Shown here in pieces: positions 47,859 to 57,236 of a stretch of 64,000 bases of DNA. Each line of letters begins with the position of its first letter. The first letter of the stretch is position 1. Origin of the DNA: Glycomyces sp. NRRL B-16210 (lineage in GTDB: Bacteria; Actinomycetota; Actinomycetes; Mycobacteriales; Micromonosporaceae); the NCBI RefSeq assembly GCF_000719515.1, contig NZ_JOGR01000001.1, forward strand, positions 62,001-126,000, read 5' to 3'. Under the pieces are notes generated by a model. The model did not search any database and was not told the DNA's origin. It saw only the letters and a list, made by a program, of their open reading frames with translations. Position numbers and translations under genes: made by a program.

Positions 47859-50323
47859 ATGAACCCAATCGATCTGATCAAAGAACTCAGCCGCTCTCCG
47901 TTCGTGGAGCGGCTCGGAATGACGGTAGCCATCGCACTGGCGACCGTGCTCGCAGTCGCGGTACTGAGGCGGTTGCTGCTTGGTCGCGTGCATCGCAGAT
48001 GGCGTGAAGGCGCGGCCTACGTCGCGATCGCAGCCCCGCCGGAAGTCGATCCGAAAAGCGCGCTTTTGGCATGGCGGACGATCGGCCGGTATCAGTCGGG
48101 CCGGTGGTCGCGGTTGCTGTTTGGGCAGGCGCACCTGGTCTGGGAGTACCGCTTCAGCGGCGCGGCATTGATGGTGCGGGTGTGGGTGCCGGGATGTTTG
48201 AATGCCGAGCGCGTCGCCGGGGCGATCCGGGCCGCGTGGCCGGGATCGACGACCCGGGTGTTCCCCGTCGAACCGCCGCTTCGCGACCATGGCTTCTCGG
48301 CCGGGGGACAGGTCCGCTGGGCGGTGAGCGCCTCGCCGGTCTGGACTGACGCCCCGCTGGACCCCCTGCGGGCGCTGCTGGAGGCCGGGCCGACCCCGCA
48401 CGAGGGCGTGACCTCGGTGGTCCAGGTTGCGGCGCAGCCGGCGAGTCGGCGTCAGGTCGAACGGTTGCGAAGGTCTGCGGCCGGACCCAACGCCGCCCCG
48501 ACGCTGGGTCAGGAGCTGTGGAGCTTCGTGCGTCCCGAGCCGCCGTCCTCGAACTCGCCCGAGACGCCTTGGGCGCGGGAGCAACGACAGGCCCTGTCGA
48601 AACGGCTCGGTGAGCAGTGCTGGAACGTCGCTGTCCGCTGGGCGGTCGACGGCCCCGAAGCTCGCAAGGATCGAGCGAAAGACTATGCCGCCTCGATCGG
48701 CGCCGCAGTGATGTCGATGCTCGACCACGGCCACCACCGGGCGCGACTGCCGCGGGCCGCATCGGCATGCAATGAGCACCGGCGGGGCCGCACCACGGTG
48801 CTCAACACGACCGAACTCGCGCAGCTCGCGCACCTGGCGGTGGACACGATCGTCCCTGCCCTGGAACGGGCCGGTGCCAGAGCGGTCCAGCCGGTGCAGG
48901 CGGTGCCCTCAGGCGGGCGCGGCACGAAGCCACTCGGGCGCGACCTTGGCGGAGGCCGCAAGATCGCCGTCAAGACCGTCGACGCCCGCTGCCATCTGCA
49001 CGTGATCGGCAAGACCGGGACGGGGAAGTCCACGCTGCTCCAGCACTTGGCACTCGCTGACATCCGGGACCGCCGCGGGCTCGAGTTGATCGACCTGAAG
49101 GGCGACCTGGTCGACGATCTCCTCGACCGGCTCGATCCCGCTGACGTCGCCGGGCGGCTGTATCTCATCGATCCGCGCCAGGACATCAATCCCGGACTCG
49201 CGCCGCTGGCGAGGGACGACCAGTATCTCGTGGTCGATCACCTGGTGAGCATCTGCCGGAACATCTGGCACCAGTTCTGGGGTCCCAGAGCCGACGACGT
49301 GCTGCGGTTCTCGCTACTGACGTTGAGGGAGCTGAACCTCCCGCTCACGCAGTTGCCGAACCTGCTCTCCTTTGACGCGTATCGCAAGAGCCTCATCCGG
49401 CGCCTGCCGGAGAACGCCGGGGCCGCGATCAAGTTCGAGGAAGCCGACGTGGCAGGCCTGCGCGGATTCTGGGGATGGTTCGATCAGAACACGTCCGCCA
49501 AGCAGGCCGAGATCGCGAGCCCCGTGCTGTCCCGGGCGAGGGCGCTGCTCTTGCGGCCGTTCGTACGCAATCTCGTCGGCGACCCGGTTGCGCCCATCGA
49601 TCTGGATCAGGTCCTGTCCAGGGGCGGGATCGTTCTCGCGCGATTGTCCAAAGGCGAACTCGGTGAAGGCACCGCCGCATTGCTGGGGTCGGTCTTGGTC
49701 TCGAAAGTCTGGCACACGGCTACGGCCGCATCGGATTGCCCGAGCGACTGCGGCGGGACGCGTCCTTGATCCTGGACGAGGCGCACAACTTCCTGAACCT
49801 GCCCGGCAGCGTCGACGACATGCTCGCCGAAGCACGGGGGCTCCACCTGTCGATGACGCTCGCCCATCAGTACATGGCACAGCTTCCGCGCGAGTTGCAG
49901 TTCGCGGTCTCGTCTTCGGCGCGCACGAAACTGTACTTCTCGGTCAGCCCCGAGGACGCCAAGCAGCTCGTCCGGCACGTCCAGCCACACGTCAGCGAAC
50001 ACGACCTGTCCTGGCGTGACGATTTCACCGCCGCCTGCAGGATCCAGGTCGACGGAAAGGCGCTGCCCGCGTTCACGCTCGAAACCGAGCCGCCTGCTCC
50101 TATGGTCGGGAAGGCCGATCAGATCCGCGCCGAAGCCGCCGATCGGCTTCGTGCCATCAGCTCGAAGACGACGAGCGGCATGGTGCGGTCGCCGAATGAC
50201 TCCTCCGGGCTGAGTGCGCAAGTCAACCGGCGTCTCCAACGTCGTTGGCCCGTACAGAGAGACGCGCAGGGACCCGGCCGGTCACAGCCCAGGTCGCGGC
50301 CGGATTCGGAAGAGGCGGCCTGA
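47859..50323 (+). pseudogene. TraG/VirD4-like conjugation ATPase split by a single-base frameshift
   Basis: ATG with GAGGAGG 8 bases upstream. One N-terminal transmembrane helix (about 20-43), a cytoplasmic region, then IGKTGTGKSTLLQHLAL (Walker A, near 383) and SRGGIVLARLSKGELGEG. The first frame ends at 49769 after ...VWHTATAASDC. Re-reading one C at 49725-49728 joins it to RIGLPERLRRDASLILDEAHNFL (Walker B) and on to a stop at 50323. So Walker A and Walker B are in different frames. This is either a lost C, a -1 slip or a sequencing error. The family couples or pumps DNA in conjugative and integrative elements. Confidence 0.75.
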
Positions 50324-51130
50324 TGGTCCGACACGAATACGTCCGATCCGAGTTCCTCACGGCGGTGCTGCGCAGGCTCACCCCCCAGGGACTTCGAGAT
50401 GATCGAACTCCTGGGACGGCATGGCATGTTCACCCTCGACCAGCTCACCTCGCTCCTGTTCACCTCCGAGCGCTCCGCTCGCAGGCGGCTGGAGGTGCTG
50501 CGCGGACTCGACGTGGCCATACGGTTCCGCACCTGCGTCAGCCCCGGCAGCCAGGCGTACCGGTATACGCTCGGCCACACCGGCGCGTATCTCCACGCCG
50601 CTGCGCGAGGCGAACCCGCCCCACGCAGGCCCGCCTGGGAGCGCCGGATGGCCGAGCTGGCCACCTCTCCGCGTTCGGGGCATCTGCTGGGCGTCAACGA
50701 CTTCTTCGCCCGCCTCACCGCGGCCTGTCGCAGCGGCGCACTCGAACTGGTCGAGTGGCTCAGCGAAGCCGAGACCGCGGTGCTGAGCGGCGGGATGGTG
50801 CGCCCCGACGCCTCGGGACTCCTGCACGGGGTGAACGGCGTCATCGAGGTGTGGTTCGAGCACGACACCGGAACCGAGACGGTCGAACAGGTCGCCGCGA
50901 AGCTGGACCGGTACCGGCTTCACCTTAGCGGATGGCCGCGAACCGTCCTGTTCGAGCTCACCAGCCAGCGGCGCGAAGAGCACCTGCACACGGCATGGGC
51001 CGAGACCCGCGCCGGGTTCCTGGTCGCCACCACCGTGCAAAATCGAGCTACCGACCCGACCGGGCAGGTCTGGCGCCTCCTGCATAACCCAGGCCTCTGC
51101 CGCCTCGATGAGATCGGAAGAACTCCATGA
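50323..51130 (+). pseudogene. Replication-relaxation family protein with C-run frameshift
   Basis: The ATG overlaps the TGA of the preceding gene (TGATG). It reads MVRHEYVRSEFLTAVLRRLTP, then a C6 run (50381-50386) shifts the frame; with five C it would read on as TPRDFEMIELLGRHGMFTLDQL, the family winged-helix start. The rest to 51130 is intact: SERSARRRLEVLRGL, HLLGVNDFFARL, RPDASGLLHGV, and VWFEHDTGTETVEQVAAKL. Without repair, translation could restart at ATG 50399 and give a 243-aa protein. These proteins accompany TraG-like ATPases in actinobacterial elements. Confidence 0.75.
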
Positions 51131-51289
51131 CGGCCCCGTCTCTGGCAGCGCCGTGTCGAGTCGGCCGCGAGCGTTCAAAACCTGTTGGGGCGCAGGCTCG
51201 TAGGTCCGACGAGTTCGAGCTACGGTCGCTGAAAACCGCTGATTTGGCGATGAAAGCCCAGGTAGGGCTGCACATGGTTGAGGCCCGGA

Positions 51290-51445
51290 ATGGCTAGAAA
51301 GTCAGTCCGGGTGACCGTGTCGGGCCGGTTGCGGAAGCGGATCGATGCCCACCTGATCGCGCAGATCTTGCTGGATCACGGCTGCCACGCGGATGAACGG
51401 CCTTCCGGTCGGAGCGAAGGAGAACGGACGAACGATGAGCGATGA
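51290..51445 (+). CDS. 51-residue basic protein overlapping the integrase start
   Basis: The reading frame MARKSVRVTVSGRLRKRIDA, then HLIAQILLDHG, is basic and helical at its N-terminus and ends 11 bp inside the recombinase gene, implying coupled translation. Small basic proteins in this position can be recombination directionality factors, but there is no recognisable excisionase signature. No strong ribosome binding site. Confidence 0.45.
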   Translation: MARKSVRVTVSGRLRKRIDAHLIAQILLDHGCHADERPSGRSEGERTNDER

Positions 51446-53093
51446 AGTACGACGTGCGGCGGGTCGCGCGGTGATTTATCTGCGGGTCTCCTACCAGGGC
51501 CAGGTCGACAATGACTATGACCCCGAGGGGAACTCGATCCCGGCCCAGCGCAAGGCCTGCCGGCGAAAGGCCGAGGAGCTCGGTGTCGACGTCGTCGAAG
51601 AGTATGTCGACCCGGGCCGATCAGCGCTCGAGGTGAAGAACCGGCCGGAATTCCAGAAGATGATGGCCCGCATCCGTAGCAGGCGCGACGTCGACTACGT
51701 GATCGTCTACGCCCGCTCCCGGATGCACCGCAATGCCACCGACGCGTTGTTGACGCGACGGGAGCTCAAGCAGCTCGGCGTCGCTTTGATCTCGATTCGC
51801 GACTTCACCGACGACTCCGACATGGGCGACATGATCGGGACCATCCTCGACGCCGTCAACGAATACCAGTCCAGGGCGTCGGGCGCCGACGTCGCCTTCA
51901 AGATGGAGGCCAAGGCGAAGAACGGCGGCACTCCCGGTGCCGCCCCGCTCGGGTACCTCAACGTTGTCGAGGAGATCGACGGCCGCAAGGTCAACACGGT
52001 CGCGGTCGACTCCGAGCGCGCCCCTTACGTCCGAGCCATGTTCGAGCTCTACTCCACGGGCAAGTACTCGTTCGCGCAACTGCGCGACGAAATGACCGAA
52101 GCCGGGCTGCGAACCAGGTCCACCAAGCGCTTCCCCGGTGGCAGGGCCGTCTCCATCCACAAGATCGGCAAGCTCCTACGCGATCGCTACTACCTCGGAT
52201 ACGTCATCCACAAGGGGAAGGAGTCTCCCGGCCGCCACGAGGCCCTGATCGACCAAGGACTCTTCGACCAAGTCCAAGAGGTCATCGAAGCTAAGCAGTC
52301 CTCGGGTATCCGCCAGCGAGTGCACGACCACCCGCTCAAAGGCCCGCTCGAATGCGGACGCTGCGGCGGCAGGCTCTACCTCGACCGCGGGAATAACAGC
52401 CGTGGCACGGTGTACTTCTACTTCAGCTGCCTCGGTTGGCTTGTCCGCAGTTGCGACCTGCCTCGGCTCAAGGCCGAGCTGGTGCAGGCCGCCGTCGAGG
52501 ATCACCATGCGACGCTTCGCCTTCCCCAGCCGACCGTCGACACGACAAACAAGGCCCTCAGCTCCGACACCCGCGAACGCAGGCAGATCGGGCAAGGCCT
52601 CCGCCGCAAGCTCAAAGTAGAGCGCGCCCGCTTCATCGAGCAGCAGGGCCAGTACCTGGACCTCGTCGGCAATCCCGACTGGCCGCAGGAGGTTCTCGCC
52701 GAGAAGATGCGGGAGGTGCGTGACCGGATCGCCCGCATCGACAAACGGCTCGAAACGATTGACGACGACCCCGTGGAGCAAGCTGGGCAAGCGGTGCGGG
52801 CGCTGCTCGAACTTTTGGAAGGCCCGCGTTCCTACTTCCGCAGCCTCACCGACCAGGGGCAGCAGCTCACCCTGGCCTGCTTCGCGAAGCTCGTGGTGGA
52901 GGCGGATCAAGACACACAGGCGCCCTGGATCGAACGGGACGAGGTCAAGGCCCCGTTCTCGCCACTTGTCGGGAGATACGAAAAACGCCAGCGGATGGTA
53001 TATCCGCTGGCGTCGGCAGCCGCTTTACCAGCTGTGTGTTCGAGTAACGAACTATTGGCGCGCCCCGAGGGATTCGAACCCCCAACCTTCTGA
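51435..53093 (+). CDS. int: Large serine recombinase (integrase)
   Basis: 552 aa. Resolvase domain with VIYLRVSYQGQ (catalytic Ser19) and arginine-bearing VIVYARSRMHR; recombinase domain (about 165-290; GAAPLGYLNVV, KLLRDRYYLGYVIHKGK); zinc ribbon CGRCGGRLYLD...YFYFSC (about 310-335); then a coiled coil. AAGGAG lies 12 bases before the ATG. The last 13 codons read into the tRNA-Arg gene, giving the ARPEGFEPPTF ending typical of integrases abutting a tRNA attachment site. It is the presumed integrase of the island. Confidence 0.9.
   Translation: MSDEVRRAAGRAVIYLRVSYQGQVDNDYDPEGNSIPAQRKACRRKAEELGVDVVEEYVDPGRSALEVKNRPEFQKMMARIRSRRDVDYVIVYARSRMHRNATDALLTRRELKQLGVALISIRDFTDDSDMGDMIGTILDAVNEYQSRASGADVAFKMEAKAKNGGTPGAAPLGYLNVVEEIDGRKVNTVAVDSERAPYVRAMFELYSTGKYSFAQLRDEMTEAGLRTRSTKRFPGGRAVSIHKIGKLLRDRYYLGYVIHKGKESPGRHEALIDQGLFDQVQEVIEAKQSSGIRQRVHDHPLKGPLECGRCGGRLYLDRGNNSRGTVYFYFSCLGWLVRSCDLPRLKAELVQAAVEDHHATLRLPQPTVDTTNKALSSDTRERRQIGQGLRRKLKVERARFIEQQGQYLDLVGNPDWPQEVLAEKMREVRDRIARIDKRLETIDDDPVEQAGQAVRALLELLEGPRSYFRSLTDQGQQLTLACFAKLVVEADQDTQAPWIERDEVKAPFSPLVGRYEKRQRMVYPLASAAALPAVCSSNELLARPEGFEPPTF
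52981..53013 (-). terminator. Terminator downstream of tRNA-Arg, inside the integrase 3' end
   Basis: A perfect 12-bp stem ACGCCAGCGGAT / ATCCGCTGGCGT with GGTAT loop is followed on the minus strand by TTTTT. It gives the tRNA transcript an island-encoded terminator 43 bases after its CCA end. Confidence 0.8.
53055..53064. repeat. Putative right attachment site (attR core)
   Basis: TTGGCGCGCC, identical to 14135-14144, covers the last 9 bases of tRNA-Arg including CCA plus one flanking base. Confidence 0.6.
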
Positions 53094-53131
53094 TCCGTAG
53101 TCAGATGCTCTATCCGTTGAGCTAGGGGCGC
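53056..53131 (-). tRNA. tRNA-Arg (anticodon ACG)
   Basis: 76 bases with encoded CCA. Acceptor GCGCCCC pairs with GGGGCGC, followed by discriminator G. D-arm GCTCaacggataGAGC. Anticodon stem TCTGA/TCAGA around loop CTACGGA, giving ACG. T-arm ...GGGTTCGAATCCC.... The gene is complete and is the island's insertion target; the integrase stop lies inside it. Confidence 0.93.
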
Positions 53132-53246
53132 ATGCCCGTCTTGACCGCTTCGATCAGGACCCGGATAACGATACCTGGGCTGAAAACGGGACTGCAAGCG
53201 GGTATGCGGATGTGCGCTGTGTCATCGACCTCGGCGTGAGTTCCCG

Positions 53247-53936
53247 TCAGCAGTTGTCCAGGACGGTCTTGGCGAGGTTCCGCCAGGCCTCCGGCAGGCG
53301 CTCGGCGCGCTCCGGGCGGGGCGCCTCCGCGGCCGCCCACACGGCCGCTTCGGCCTCGGGTACCTCGTCACCCAGGAGGTGGCGCTGCACCGCCTCCACG
53401 CGGTGCTCACGGCCCGGGAAGAAGTGCCCTCCCGCCGCGAACAGCGCCACATAAGCGCGGTGCAGGCCGCTCGTGAGCGTCTCGGCCAGCTCCCACGGGT
53501 CCTCGGCGTCGCCCAGACGCTTCGCCACGGCCTCCGCCTCGCTCGCGACCGCCTCGCGAGCCGCGTCCGCCAGCGTCTGCGGGAACTCCGTGACCTCGGC
53601 GCGGGCCCTGGAGCCCAGCTCGGAGTCGTCGGCCAGGAGGATCCCCTCGGCGAAGCGGGAGATGACGCGCAGCGCCTCGTCGCCCGGCTCCCGCCAGCCC
53701 TCGCCGCCGTCGAGCACCTCCAGCAGGGACTGGAACCTGGCCACCGTGAGGTGGACCGCCTCGTCGCTGGCGTCGTCGGGCACCGATTCGGTCTCCCACA
53801 CGCACACCAGCTCGGCGTCCTCCCCGTAACCCGACAGCGCGGGGCCGTGCGCATACGCGAACGCCAGGCGCTCGTCGTCGTTGATGTCGGCGAGGACGTC
53901 GGTCGAGAGCCTGAGAATCGCGTTCGGAAGGGACAT
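53247..53936 (-). CDS. Hypothetical protein, possibly nucleotidyltransferase-fold-like
   Basis: 229 aa from the ATG at 53936, preceded by CACAAT 6 bases upstream (leaderless-type spacing). FAYAHGPALSGYGEDAELVCVW weakly recalls the GSxxxGxxxxxSDxDLxV strand-turn of nucleotidyltransferases, but the paired acidic residues are not convincing. The C-terminal half is helical and acidic. First chromosomal protein gene right of the tRNA. Confidence 0.6.
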   Translation of the reverse strand: MSLPNAILRLSTDVLADINDDERLAFAYAHGPALSGYGEDAELVCVWETESVPDDASDEAVHLTVARFQSLLEVLDGGEGWREPGDEALRVISRFAEGILLADDSELGSRARAEVTEFPQTLADAAREAVASEAEAVAKRLGDAEDPWELAETLTSGLHRAYVALFAAGGHFFPGREHRVEAVQRHLLGDEVPEAEAAVWAAAEAPRPERAERLPEAWRNLAKTVLDNC

Positions 53937-54082
53937 TCCGCAATTGTGGCCGCTCTTCGCAACCGCGTCTACCCAAGTCAGCGCACTCGTGGAAGGAGTT
54001 TCACACCACGGGGCGACGCGACGGGGCGCAGAGGGAGACCGGACACATGGATCAGCGGAGGGCTCGTGTCGTCCGCGGCGAC

Positions 54083-54088
54083 TAGCAT
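54083..54088 (+). promoter_or_regulatory. -10 hexamer of a probable leaderless promoter
   Basis: TAGCAT ends 6 bases before the ATG at 54095, and no ribosome binding site precedes the gene. Confidence 0.4.
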
Positions 54089-54094
54089 GAGCGG

Positions 54095-55234
54095 ATGCCA
54101 ACACCCACCGGCCGTACCGGCACGGATCTCGCGCCGGGGGCCGTCGCCGCCTGGCGCGCCCACTCGCAGCGGCTCTGGGGCGAGCGATGCGCCACCCCGA
54201 TGGAGGCGTTCTCGCACCTCGGCGCCGTCCAGTCCCAGGAGTACCAGCCCTCGAAGCTCACCCCCGCGATGCGAGCCGTCCCCGACGGGGAGGCGCTGGC
54301 CTTCGCCGGGCCCGCCGCGGTGGACGCCCTGATCGAGCAGGGCGCGGTGGTCCGCACGCACGTCCTGCGCCCGACCTGGCACACCGTGCCGGTCGAGGAC
54401 CTGCGGATGATGCTCGCGGCCACCGCCGACCGCGTCAAGCAGCTCATGGGCACGAACAACCGCGCCTTCGGATTCGACGAAGGCATCTTTGCGCGCTCGA
54501 ACGCCCTGATCGCCGAGGCCACGGCGGGCGGAAAGCACCTGACCCGCGAGGAGCTCTCCGAGGCGCTCGCCGCCGGTGTCGCGGACCCGACCGGGCAGCG
54601 GCTCGCGCACCTGGTCGCGCACGCGGAACTGAGCGCGGTGGTGTGCTCGGGGACGCAGAGGGACGGCAAGCAGACGTACGCGAACTTCGACGAGCGCGTC
54701 CCGGCCGGGCCGATCGAGCATGATGAGGCGGTCCGGGCGCTGGCGCTGCGGTTCTTCACTTCGAGGGGTCCGGCGACGCTCAAGGATTTCACCCGTTGGG
54801 CGTCGTTGAAGGTCTCGGACGCGAAGGCCGCGGTGGACGCGCTGGACCTTGGTTCGGTCGAGGCGCTGGGCCGGGTCTTCTATTTCGGGCTGGACCGGCC
54901 CGAGCCGGCCGAGGGCGGGCCGGTGGTCGACTTCGTGCAGGGCTTCGACGAGATGATGTGCTCCTACACCGATTCGAAGGACCTGGTGCTGCACCATTCG
55001 GTGCCGCGGTCGCGGTTCCCCGACCGGCCGAGGTACAACCCGGCGATCCTGCTCGACGGCCAGGTGATCGGCCACTGGAAGGCCACGCCGAAGAAGGACA
55101 GCCTGGTGGTGGAGACGTGGAGGCCGCGCGGTTTCACCGCCGCCGAGATCGCGGCGCTGCGGCGGAGAGCCGACCGGTTGCGAGCCTGGTACGGCAAGGA
55201 CGAGCTGGACCTCCAACTCGACGATCCCGCTTAA
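54095..55234 (+). CDS. AlkZ-like winged-helix DNA glycosylase family protein
   Basis: 379 aa, normal length for the HTH_42/AlkZ family. The catalytic QxQ motif is intact as AVQSQEY (Gln46, Gln48). Other family blocks: VVRTHVLRPTWHTV, FFTSRGPATLKDFTRW, VDFVQGFDEMMCSY and NPAILLDGQVIGHWK. AlkZ in Streptomyces unhooks DNA interstrand crosslinks of its own antibiotic; the AlkX/YcaQ branch is general repair. No antibiotic cluster is visible nearby, so housekeeping repair is more likely. Confidence 0.85.
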   Translation: MPTPTGRTGTDLAPGAVAAWRAHSQRLWGERCATPMEAFSHLGAVQSQEYQPSKLTPAMRAVPDGEALAFAGPAAVDALIEQGAVVRTHVLRPTWHTVPVEDLRMMLAATADRVKQLMGTNNRAFGFDEGIFARSNALIAEATAGGKHLTREELSEALAAGVADPTGQRLAHLVAHAELSAVVCSGTQRDGKQTYANFDERVPAGPIEHDEAVRALALRFFTSRGPATLKDFTRWASLKVSDAKAAVDALDLGSVEALGRVFYFGLDRPEPAEGGPVVDFVQGFDEMMCSYTDSKDLVLHHSVPRSRFPDRPRYNPAILLDGQVIGHWKATPKKDSLVVETWRPRGFTAAEIAALRRRADRLRAWYGKDELDLQLDDPA

Positions 55235-55323
55235 GGCCGACCTGCCGGGGGTTTCCTTGCTTGAGGCCGTCCTGCCTGGGGTCGCCCTGCTGGAGGGCGC
55301 CCTTTCTGAGACTGCCTTTGGTT
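55234..55323. repeat. Imperfect 30-bp tandem repeat
   Basis: Three 30-bp units each start AGG(C/G)CG (55234, 55264, 55294). The first two share AGGCCG, CCTGCC and GGGGT; the third has drifted. It begins at the AlkZ-like stop codon and encodes nothing apparent. Confidence 0.55.
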
Positions 55324-55371
55324 CGAGGATTGCTCGTGTTGTGCCTGGTGTCAGAGGTGCGGTCTACTGTG

Positions 55372-55445
55372 GTTGAACGGGGGTGCTGTGTTATGGACAA
55401 ATCCGGAATGACGGATATGTTCCGAACGCAGCACCCCCGTTCAAC
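55372..55445. repeat. 17-bp perfect inverted repeat, 40-bp spacer (MITE-like)
   Basis: GTTGAACGGGGGTGCTG (55372-55388) and its exact complement CAGCACCCCCGTTCAAC (55429-55445). The spacer contains further small complementary pieces (CGGAA/TTCCG). Could be a hairpin terminator between convergent genes or a small non-autonomous element. Confidence 0.7.
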
Positions 55446-55472
55446 AAGCCGTACCTCAAGGGTGTGACATAT
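55413..55472 (+). repeat. Dispersed intergenic repeat, copy C (divergent)
   Basis: GTTCCG...CACCCCCGTTCAACAAG...CCTCAAGGGTGTGACAT aligns with copies D-F. Its TTCAACAA core overlaps the right arm of the 17-bp inverted repeat. Confidence 0.5.
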
Positions 55473-55538
55473 GAGGCGATTTCAGTTCTGAGCGGTGCCA
55501 GAGGCCGGTGAGACCGGCCTTCTCGCGCGTCCCCTCGC

Positions 55539-57236
55539 CTACAGGCGGGCCAGGGCGTCGGCGAAGGGTGCGAGGCCCATTGAGCCGAGGTTCAGGGCGT
55601 CCGAGTGGAACTGCTTGAGGTTGAAGTCCTCGCCCTTGCGGGCCCTGTAGTCGTCGCGGGCCTGCATCCACAGCCGCTCGCCGACCTTGTACGACGGGGC
55701 CTGCCCGGCCCAGCCGAGGTAGCGGTTGCGCTCGAAGCTGAGCATGTCGTCTTCGATGGTGCGGGTGTGCGCCTTCATGAACTCGAACATCTTCTCGCCG
55801 TCCCACTCCTCGCCCGGCCGCCAGCCGAACGGGTTGTCCTCGGGAATGGTGAACTCGCAGTGGAGGCCGATGTCGACCACGACGCGCGCGGCCCGGAAGG
55901 CCTGCGCGTCGAGCATGCCGAGGCGCCCGGCCGGGTCGTCGTCGTAGTAGCCCAGCTCGTCCATGAGCCGCTCGGAGTAGAGCGCCCAGCCCTCGCCGTG
56001 GCCCGAGCACCACATCAGCTGGCGCTGGAACCGGTTGAGCAGCTCCACGCGCGCCATCGTCTGCCCCACCTGGAGGTGGTGGCCCGGCACGCCCTCGTGG
56101 TACACCGTGGACTTCTCGCGCCACTTGCCGAACAGCTGCTGGCCCTCCGGCACCGACCACCACATCGCGCCGGGCCGCGAGAAGTCCTCGCTCGGGCCCG
56201 TGTAGTAGATCGCCCCGTCCTCGGTCGGCGCGATCTTGCATTCGATCGTGCGGATCTGCTCGGGGATGTCGAAGTGCTTGTCGGCCAGGTCGGCGATCGT
56301 CGAGTCGGCGAGCTCCTGCATCCAGTCGCGGAAGGCCTCCTTGTCGGTGAAGTTGGCCTCCGGGTCCTGGTCGAGGAACGCCACGGTCTCGTCGATCGAA
56401 GCGCCCGGCTTGATCTTCTCCGCGGTCGCCCGCATGTCCGCCTCGATGCGCGCCAGCTCCTGCCAGCCCCACGCGTAGGTCTCGGCGAGGTCGATCTCCG
56501 AGCCGATGAAGTACCGGGACGCCCGCGCGTACCGGTCGCGCCCGACCGCGTCCTTCTCTGGCGCCTGCGGGGCCAGCTCCTCGCGCAGGAACACCGCGAA
56601 CTTCGTGATCGCCGAGCGCGCCCAGTTGGCGCCGTTGCTCAGAGCGATGCGCTGCGGGCCAGCCTTGATCGGCTCGCCGTCGATGGTCACCGAGTTCGCC
56701 AGGCCCGCCCAGAAGTCGGTGTCCTTGCCCTTCGCGCCGTTCCAGTTGTCGCAGTGCTGCGCGACCTCGAGCACCTGCCGCTTGGCGGCGACGCGGCCCT
56801 CCGCGGCCTCGGCGCGCAGCGTCTCGGTGTACTGCTCGACCGCGTCCGGGACGGCGGCGAGGCGCGCGGCGATGTTCTCGGCCGCCTCCTTGCCGTCTTT
56901 CGGCATGAGGTCGAAGATCTGGCGCATGCCGTGGATCGCGGACGCCAGCACGTTCAGGCTGAGGTAGATGTCCCCGGCCTCGTACCGCTCCAGCGAGAGC
57001 CGCAGCCGCTCCAGGATGGCCTCCTTGGCGGTGCGCTCGCGCTCGTCGACCGGCTCGGCCTCCTCGAGGGCGGCGATCGTGCGCCGCTCCAGGTCGGCCT
57101 GGGCCGCGAACCCGGCGGGGGAGAAGTCGTCGATCTCGTGGTCGTGTCCGGGGACGCCCAACGCGGTGGCTTCCAGAGGGCTGAGTTTCAGGACCTCGTC
57201 GACGTACTCGTCGGCGATCTCATCGATTCGTCTCAT
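55539..57236 (-). CDS. DUF885 family metallopeptidase-like protein
   Basis: 565 aa. The DUF885 zinc motif is VYHEGVPGHHLQ (HExxxGH variant), with CSGHGEGWALYSERLMDELG further on and RTIECKIAPT before it. These proteins are M3-like peptidases of mostly unknown substrate; no signal peptide is seen, so it should be cytoplasmic. The start ATG overlaps the tyrA stop (ATGA), making it the last gene of a coupled operon. Confidence 0.85.
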   Translation of the reverse strand: MRRIDEIADEYVDEVLKLSPLEATALGVPGHDHEIDDFSPAGFAAQADLERRTIAALEEAEPVDERERTAKEAILERLRLSLERYEAGDIYLSLNVLASAIHGMRQIFDLMPKDGKEAAENIAARLAAVPDAVEQYTETLRAEAAEGRVAAKRQVLEVAQHCDNWNGAKGKDTDFWAGLANSVTIDGEPIKAGPQRIALSNGANWARSAITKFAVFLREELAPQAPEKDAVGRDRYARASRYFIGSEIDLAETYAWGWQELARIEADMRATAEKIKPGASIDETVAFLDQDPEANFTDKEAFRDWMQELADSTIADLADKHFDIPEQIRTIECKIAPTEDGAIYYTGPSEDFSRPGAMWWSVPEGQQLFGKWREKSTVYHEGVPGHHLQVGQTMARVELLNRFQRQLMWCSGHGEGWALYSERLMDELGYYDDDPAGRLGMLDAQAFRAARVVVDIGLHCEFTIPEDNPFGWRPGEEWDGEKMFEFMKAHTRTIEDDMLSFERNRYLGWAGQAPSYKVGERLWMQARDDYRARKGEDFNLKQFHSDALNLGSMGLAPFADALARL

